Shown: piece by piece, positions 31,995 to 35,751 of the stretch
How positions within the stretch are numbered: the first letter of the stretch is position 1
Layout: the number at the start of each line of letters is the position of its first letter
IMG/VR virus record: IMGVR_UViG_3300048056_000025
Span: 1-35,751 of that record
DNA from: a virus
Strand: one strand, 5' to 3'
Length of the DNA: 35,751 nucleotides
Translations under genes and position numbers: made by a program
The notes under the pieces: generated by a model
What the model saw: only the letters and a program-made list of their open reading frames with translations
The model's database searches: none
Told to the model about the DNA's origin: nothing

Positions 31995-32680
31995 GCAATG
32001 ACGCCCCTACCAGCTTCACCAATCTGACCGATGCGCTGTTTACGGCGGATGCGTTCCGGGGCGTTGCCGCTCACATCGGATTCGTGTTCCAGAAGAATCT
32101 TCGGTTCGTGGTTGAGAAGCTACTAGCCATTGCTGCCGGTGACTCGGTGCAGAATTACCCGCACTATCACGGCGAGCAGAGCGCGATTGAGTCTGTGACA
32201 GTCAGGCGTTCTGTATATAGCAAGTTCCTGTACGACAACACCAACGAACACATTACGCTCGCCACTATCCCGACCGGCGACTGGACCACGATCCACACGT
32301 TCCGTTACTGGACCGGTGGATTCAAGGGCCTCGCCTGCGAGGTAGAGTTCTACAACGGCAACAGCGGCACCAGCTCGATCTTGTGGAACTTCCGCCACGC
32401 CGACGGGACTGACGGCGGATCTGACGGTGGCACGGATCACAGCATCGTTGAGACCAGCGGAACAGACCACGCCGCGTGGGCGTGGCACACCATCAACGGA
32501 CAGCTCGATGCAGCCGGGGGCAACGTGAAGACCTGCACCGTTGACGGCCCGACGAGCGTGACCGACCCAGGCGACACTGCCAGTTGGCGCACCTGCCGCG
32601 TCCAGGCCAAGGCGGTCACGGCCACCTGTGATCTGTACGTGCGGAACATCCACGTCTGGGAGAGGTTGACAACAGACTAG
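31991..32680 (+). CDS. Tail protein, paralog B
   Basis: This 229-residue protein starts at ATG 31991 in an ATGA overlap with paralog A. It shares NYPHYHGEQ, VRRSVYSKFL, GLACEVEF and VRNIHVWERLTTD with it, but most of the middle has diverged. The divergence with conserved frame is as expected for receptor-recognition duplicates. Whether both are in the virion is not known. Confidence 0.65.
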   Translation: MSNDAPTSFTNLTDALFTADAFRGVAAHIGFVFQKNLRFVVEKLLAIAAGDSVQNYPHYHGEQSAIESVTVRRSVYSKFLYDNTNEHITLATIPTGDWTTIHTFRYWTGGFKGLACEVEFYNGNSGTSSILWNFRHADGTDGGSDGGTDHSIVETSGTDHAAWAWHTINGQLDAAGGNVKTCTVDGPTSVTDPGDTASWRTCRVQAKAVTATCDLYVRNIHVWERLTTD

Positions 32681-32693
32681 GCAGGGATACAAT
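32666..32693 (+). promoter_or_regulatory. Near-consensus promoter for the lipoprotein gene
   Basis: Perfect TTGACA (32666-32671), a 16-base spacer and TACAAT (32688-32693) form one of the best promoters in the window. It lies inside the end of the tail gene and about 17 bases before ATG 32710. It allows the lipoprotein gene to be expressed apart from late genes. Confidence 0.7.
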
Positions 32694-32709
32694 GGGGGCA
32701 GGAGGCACC

Positions 32710-33024
32710 ATGAAACGCATCGCGATCCTGCTCTTGGTCCTGTCGGCGTGCGGCGGCGAGGACGAACAGACCGGAGACGCTGACAACCCGTGCCCGCCGG
32801 GGGCCTCGGAGGTCGGCACGCCAGTCGATTATCCATACGTTGAGGTATGGTGTAGGACAGCCAGCGGAACACCGCACGGCCACGCGAGGCTTGAGAACAC
32901 CGAATCCGGGTGCTGGAAAGTCGAGGGCTTTCACAACAGCGGGGATCGTTGCGGTCAGTGGGTGTGGCGTGACGACGCCTGCGAGTTTTCTAAAGACCGC
33001 GAGTATCCCCCCTGCCCATACTAG
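32710..33024 (+). CDS. Autonomous lipoprotein with MORN-like body
   Basis: This 104-residue protein starts at ATG 32710 with AGGAGGCACC upstream. Residues 1-14 are a lipoprotein signal, MKRIAILLLVLSAC, with lipobox L-S-A-C and Gly-Gly-Glu after Cys14. The body has GTPHGHARLENTESGCWKVE then FHNSGDRCGQWVWRDD, close to the G-x-x-x-G-x-W pattern of MORN-like repeats in bacterial lipoproteins, and is Cys-rich. The form is more host-like than phage-like. Its own strong promoter and position between tail and lysis genes match a moron, an inserted gene that may alter the host envelope, for example for superinfection exclusion. Function is not known. Confidence 0.75.
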   Translation: MKRIAILLLVLSACGGEDEQTGDADNPCPPGASEVGTPVDYPYVEVWCRTASGTPHGHARLENTESGCWKVEGFHNSGDRCGQWVWRDDACEFSKDREYPPCPY

Positions 33025-33042
33025 ATCCCCGCCGAGGACCAC

Positions 33043-33429
33043 ATGCCCGACCAGACAACGCCCCGCCTCGGCCACAGCCGAGACGACATAGCCGCCATCG
33101 CGAGAGAGGAGATTGCCGGTATGGTATCGTGGAAGGCCCTGATTGGCGTCCTGCTTGGCGTAGCGGCCGCACTGGCCACGGTGGGCACTTACGCCATCAA
33201 CGCAGCGTCAGCGGCGGATGAGGCGTGTGACAAGGCGGCGGAAGCCAAGGCGGCGGCGAAGGTCAACGCCCGCGAGAAGCTGGCGCGTGAGCGTGCGGTG
33301 GAGACGTACTTCCCCCGCGCCGATGGGCTGGTGCTCAAGACCAAACTCGACAACGTGATCGAGGCCCAAAAGAAACAGGACGCCAAGCTGGATGAGATCC
33401 TGCGGGCTGTACAGCGGAACCGCCGATGA
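33043..33429 (+). CDS. Membrane protein at the start of the lysis cassette
   Basis: This 128-residue protein starts at ATG 33043 (GAGGACCAC upstream). Residues about 29-52 (WKALIGVLLGVAAALATVGT) form one membrane segment. The C-terminal part is charged helix with coiled-coil character (AAEAKAAAKVNAREKLARE) and a basic end. It lies before the amidase gene and overlaps it by ATGA. It may be an inner-membrane spanin-type or holin-related protein. The single membrane segment plus coiled coil is closer to a spanin than to a holin, but the identity is not decided. Confidence 0.55.
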   Translation: MPDQTTPRLGHSRDDIAAIAREEIAGMVSWKALIGVLLGVAAALATVGTYAINAASAADEACDKAAEAKAAAKVNAREKLARERAVETYFPRADGLVLKTKLDNVIEAQKKQDAKLDEILRAVQRNRR

Positions 33430-34061
33430 TGCCGACTCTGGCGATCAGCGATTGCCACTACATCGGTGACAACGCAGGGCGCCGCGCGACGTGGGGCGGC
33501 CCTCACGGTGAGCGTGCTCGACTCGAGGAGCGCCTTGGCCGCGCCTTCAACCGCGCGCTCTGCTACGAACTCACCGACCGAGGTGTCAACCATGTCCGCA
33601 TCAACTCGGATTCCATTCTGCCCACCACCGTCATGGCATCCCACATGCACAAGGTTGCCTGCGTCATCGGTGCAGACCCGGTGCCTGACATGGTTCTGGA
33701 GGTCCATTTCAATCGGTGCGCACCTAATCTTGAGGGCGTCCACGTCCAAGCCCGCCAAGAGTCTGCCGAGGCTCGGCAGTTGGCCTCGCTGATTGCTCGC
33801 GAGATGGCGCGCGGTATCTATCGGTCAAAGCCGTGGCCGCAGGTGCTGCACCCGGCGCAGGGGTATCTTGAGTCCAGAATGTTCTCGCTGCTGGCCGCTC
33901 ACTCGGTGCCGATGGTGCTGGTGGAGGCAGGCAACCTCGACCACGACAAGATCCGTGCCGACATGATAGACGGTGGCCCGTGGTGGCGTGGGTTTGTCGG
34001 CGGCGTAGCAGAAGCAATCGAAACATGGGCCTCCGGGCTCTGGCAAGGAGAAGAAACATGA
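33426..34061 (+). CDS. Endolysin, N-acetylmuramoyl-L-alanine amidase (Amidase_3-like)
   Basis: This 211-residue protein starts at ATG 33426 in an ATGA overlap. H11 in ISDCHYIGDNAG, E29 or E34 in PHGERARLEE, H94 in LEVHFNRC and E167 in MVLVEAGNLDH give the zinc-binding and catalytic set of the amidase_3 fold. It is the full domain with no cell-wall-binding domain and no signal peptide, so it needs a holin to reach the wall. It cleaves the amide bond between MurNAc and the stem peptide. Confidence 0.85.
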   Translation: MMPTLAISDCHYIGDNAGRRATWGGPHGERARLEERLGRAFNRALCYELTDRGVNHVRINSDSILPTTVMASHMHKVACVIGADPVPDMVLEVHFNRCAPNLEGVHVQARQESAEARQLASLIAREMARGIYRSKPWPQVLHPAQGYLESRMFSLLAAHSVPMVLVEAGNLDHDKIRADMIDGGPWWRGFVGGVAEAIETWASGLWQGEET

Positions 34062-34270
34062 CGCCTGCAAAGATTAAGGGCCTCCGCTCTCTCATCATCG
34101 GCCTGCTGTATCCTGTGCTCGCCGTGCTGCTGTTCCTGCTGGCCATCTGGCTGGCGCCTGACAGCGTTGACGCCGCGAAGTCTATCGCAATGGCGCTGGT
34201 TGCTGGCGGCGCAGGCGGGTTCGGCTTGGGCAAGATTGGCGAGGGGATGGCGAAGGGCAAGGGCGACTGA
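34058..34270 (+). CDS. Holin-like small membrane protein
   Basis: This 70-residue protein starts at ATG 34058 in an ATGA overlap with the amidase gene. Residues about 10-31 (LIIGLLYPVLAVLLFLLAIW) and 39-57 (AKSIAMALVAGGAGGFGLGK) are membrane segments, giving a two-segment holin-like form. The C-terminus is basic. Position after an endolysin supports a holin, though the order is reversed from lambda. Confidence 0.65.
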   Translation: MTPAKIKGLRSLIIGLLYPVLAVLLFLLAIWLAPDSVDAAKSIAMALVAGGAGGFGLGKIGEGMAKGKGD

Positions 34271-34614
34271 TGCTGTCCAAGGCGTGGGCAGGCGTCAAGC
34301 GCGCGTGGAAGTGGGTCAAGGCCAACCCGTGGAAGGTCGCCACCCTCGGCCTTGGCTCTGCACTGGCGTTCCTGATAGCCCGTGGCGGCTCGACCTGGGT
34401 GCGACCTGACCGCAGCGAGGTGGACAAAGCCGACGCCAGAGCGCGCGAGGCTGCCGCCACGGCGCGAACGGCAGAGGAGGCAGAGAACCATGCCCAAGAG
34501 GAACGATTGCAAGCCCTGGAGGCTATCGAGCGCCGTGCTCGCTCTGTTCGTGGTGGCCGTGCTGCCCTCGGTGAGCGCCTCACAGGAGACGGGCCGCGCG
34601 GTCGGCCCAGTTGA
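34270..34614 (+). CDS. Spanin-like inner-membrane protein
   Basis: This 114-residue protein starts at ATG 34270 in a TGATG overlap. One membrane segment (about residues 22-38, VATLGLGSALAFLIARGG) is followed by a long charged coiled coil (KADARAREAAATARTAEEAE) and a basic end. This is the form of an inner-membrane spanin (Rz). A second gene begins inside it in another frame, as Rz1 does in Rz. Identification is by topology and order. Confidence 0.6.
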   Translation: MLSKAWAGVKRAWKWVKANPWKVATLGLGSALAFLIARGGSTWVRPDRSEVDKADARAREAAATARTAEEAENHAQEERLQALEAIERRARSVRGGRAALGERLTGDGPRGRPS

Positions 34615-34975
34615 CGACCCGATACTCGAGATCTACAGCGTAGAGCAGGCGCTCAGGCTCGACTGGTCCCTCTACTCTGAACACGCCTGGCCCGTGATGG
34701 TGCTCCCGGTGTGGCGGTACGACTCGCTGACCGGCGACTCCCTGCGCCTCGGTGCCTGTAGAGCAAGCCGTGTGGGCGATAAGGCTGTCCACGCTGCACA
34801 GATGCACTCGGTTGAGATGGCGGCGGCGGCTGTCAACGCGCGCATCCGCAGCGACCTCGACGCCTGCGAGGAGAGTCAGCCGAGCGATAAGACTCTGGAG
34901 ATCGTGCTGTTCACGGTTGGCGGGATTGCGGTAGGCGTTGGCGTTGGGATCTTGATCGGGGCGTTTGCGCTTTAG
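34490..34975 (+). CDS. Embedded membrane protein overlapping the spanin-like gene
   Basis: This 161-residue protein starts at ATG 34490 (AGGAGGCAGAGAACC upstream), inside the 34270 gene in another frame. The overlap is 125 bases. Residues about 12-31 (SSAVLALFVVAVLPSVSA) look like a Sec signal. The last 24 residues (LFTVGGIAVGVGVGILIGAF) are a membrane segment. A lipobox is absent, so it is not a classical outer-membrane spanin. An N-terminal signal plus C-terminal membrane anchor recalls a unimolecular spanin in layout. It ends four bases into the convergent leftward gene. Confidence 0.65.
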   Translation: MPKRNDCKPWRLSSAVLALFVVAVLPSVSASQETGRAVGPVDDPILEIYSVEQALRLDWSLYSEHAWPVMVLPVWRYDSLTGDSLRLGACRASRVGDKAVHAAQMHSVEMAAAAVNARIRSDLDACEESQPSDKTLEIVLFTVGGIAVGVGVGILIGAFAL

Positions 34976-35739
34976 CTCAAGACCGCCGGGAAGTCTTCGT
35001 CGGAGCGCCAGCGGAGAATCCCGATGTTTCGCTTCGCGTAGAAAGCGTTCCACGCCTTCACCATGTAGGCGAACTTGGTTGGCGTCGGGAGGATGATGTT
35101 GCGATCATTCTTGGCGGCGATGAGTCGGTTGCGCAGGATGCGGGCAGCGTTGCCCCTGCCGTGTGTCGCCCCGGTTTCCAGCGAGTCGAGGAACATGTCT
35201 GCGACCTCTCGGTCTGCCTTGCTCGCCAGGTAGTGCACCACGGACACGACTCCAGACAGCCCAAGGAACCGCACCTGGAGAGACTTGGTTACAGACTCCT
35301 CGATCCCTGGGTTGTCTCGCAGCACGTCCTTGGCCTCGGAGAACGTCGGCTTGCTGCACGCGTTGTGAGCGCGACCGCCCTCGTATCGCCAAAGCCAAGT
35401 GATAGCAGACGCGAGGTTGTTCCTGTTCTTGATTCCGAGCACGCCAAACTGATCAGCAAGGGATCTCTTTCGGCAGTCCCCGAGGATCTCGAATGACTCT
35501 GGCGCAACGCCAAATGCGATGTTCATTCTGACGGTCTTTCCAGACATCGCAACGGCGCGGAGTCTGTGCTGTCCCTCTACGACGCGGCCGAAGCAATCGA
35601 CCTGAATTGTTTCCCCGGTCTCAACCCAGTTGTCTGCTCTGATCCTTCCAGCCAGCACGCGCGCCCATGGCACGGACAGCGGGCGGTTCAGGGTTCCGCC
35701 AGCCAAGAGATCCTCGGCTTTCTGCGGAGTGATCTTCAC
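34972..35739 (-). CDS. DGQHR-motif (ParB-like) protein
   Basis: The best start is GTG 35739, giving 255 residues. The frame is open to the window edge, so a longer form is possible if the window is not circular. EGQHRLRA at residues 55-62 is the DGQHR-type motif of ParB/DndB-like folds. RADNWVETGETIQVDCFGR precedes it and DCRKRSLADQFGVL follows. This set is common in phage and actinobacterial proteins of unknown function. The C-terminal part is helical and basic. DNA binding or nuclease activity is plausible but not shown. On the circular reading it is the last gene of the leftward operon. Confidence 0.7.
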   Translation of the reverse strand: MKITPQKAEDLLAGGTLNRPLSVPWARVLAGRIRADNWVETGETIQVDCFGRVVEGQHRLRAVAMSGKTVRMNIAFGVAPESFEILGDCRKRSLADQFGVLGIKNRNNLASAITWLWRYEGGRAHNACSKPTFSEAKDVLRDNPGIEESVTKSLQVRFLGLSGVVSVVHYLASKADREVADMFLDSLETGATHGRGNAARILRNRLIAAKNDRNIILPTPTKFAYMVKAWNAFYAKRNIGILRWRSDEDFPAVLS

Positions 35740-35751
35740 CAGCTTCTTGAT

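Noticed and set aside
1-35751. Integrase, attachment site, CRISPR array, insertion sequence
   Set aside because: No tyrosine or serine recombinase motif, no regularly spaced direct repeats, and no transposase frame with terminal repeats was seen. The HTH protein at 6890 alone does not show a temperate life.

Overview
This window reads as the genome of a tailed phage of siphovirus type, GC-rich and densely packed. Most neighbouring genes overlap by ATGA, GTGA or TAATG junctions or are only a few bases apart. It carries one copy of each hallmark module: terminase, portal, MuF-like head protein, scaffold, major capsid, connectors, tail tube, tail-assembly chaperones, tape measure, tail tip and lysis. 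No integrase, DNA polymerase, helicase, primase, tRNA or CRISPR array was recognised. The host is unknown. A lipoprotein with a Cys-Gly-Gly-acidic N-terminus and a MORN-like body suggests a Gram-negative, possibly deltaproteobacterial or myxobacterial host, but this is weak inference.

The window may be a complete circularly permuted genome. The leftward gene cut by the left edge, continued from the last base of the window, gains five residues (four more whole codons after the one split by the join) and stops in a GTGA overlap with the GTG start of the leftward gene at the right edge. On that reading there are two transcription units. A five-gene leftward operon runs from 1287 through 1/35751 to 34972. 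A rightward set covers everything else. They diverge from back-to-back sigma70-type promoters at 1312-1403 and meet in a 4-bp convergent overlap at 34972-34975.

Layout: 1-1287, leftward early genes (Cys-rich protein, winged helix, HPPC protein, unknown). 1421-7668, rightward early genes (ribbon-helix-helix regulator, beta-class DNA methyltransferase, many small proteins, HTH protein, nucleic-acid ligase-like protein), with an internal promoter/operator at 3857-3915 and a promoter/terminator unit at 5159-5258. 7669-16858, packaging and head, including a GroES-like protein. 16868-22158, an unusual block in which four of six proteins carry Sec-type signals or hydrophobic N-termini and two look like long fibres. 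22158-32680, connector and tail, with a probable -1 frameshift in the tail-assembly chaperones and two paralogous tail proteins at the end. 32666-33024, a lipoprotein gene with its own near-consensus promoter. 33043-34975, lysis cassette with an amidase and an embedded, out-of-frame membrane-protein gene. 34972-35739, leftward DGQHR-type protein.

The observations most worth checking are the exported-fibre block, the autonomous lipoprotein cassette, circular closure, the frameshift, the apparent ATT start of the large terminase and the paired palindromes just upstream of the terminase genes.
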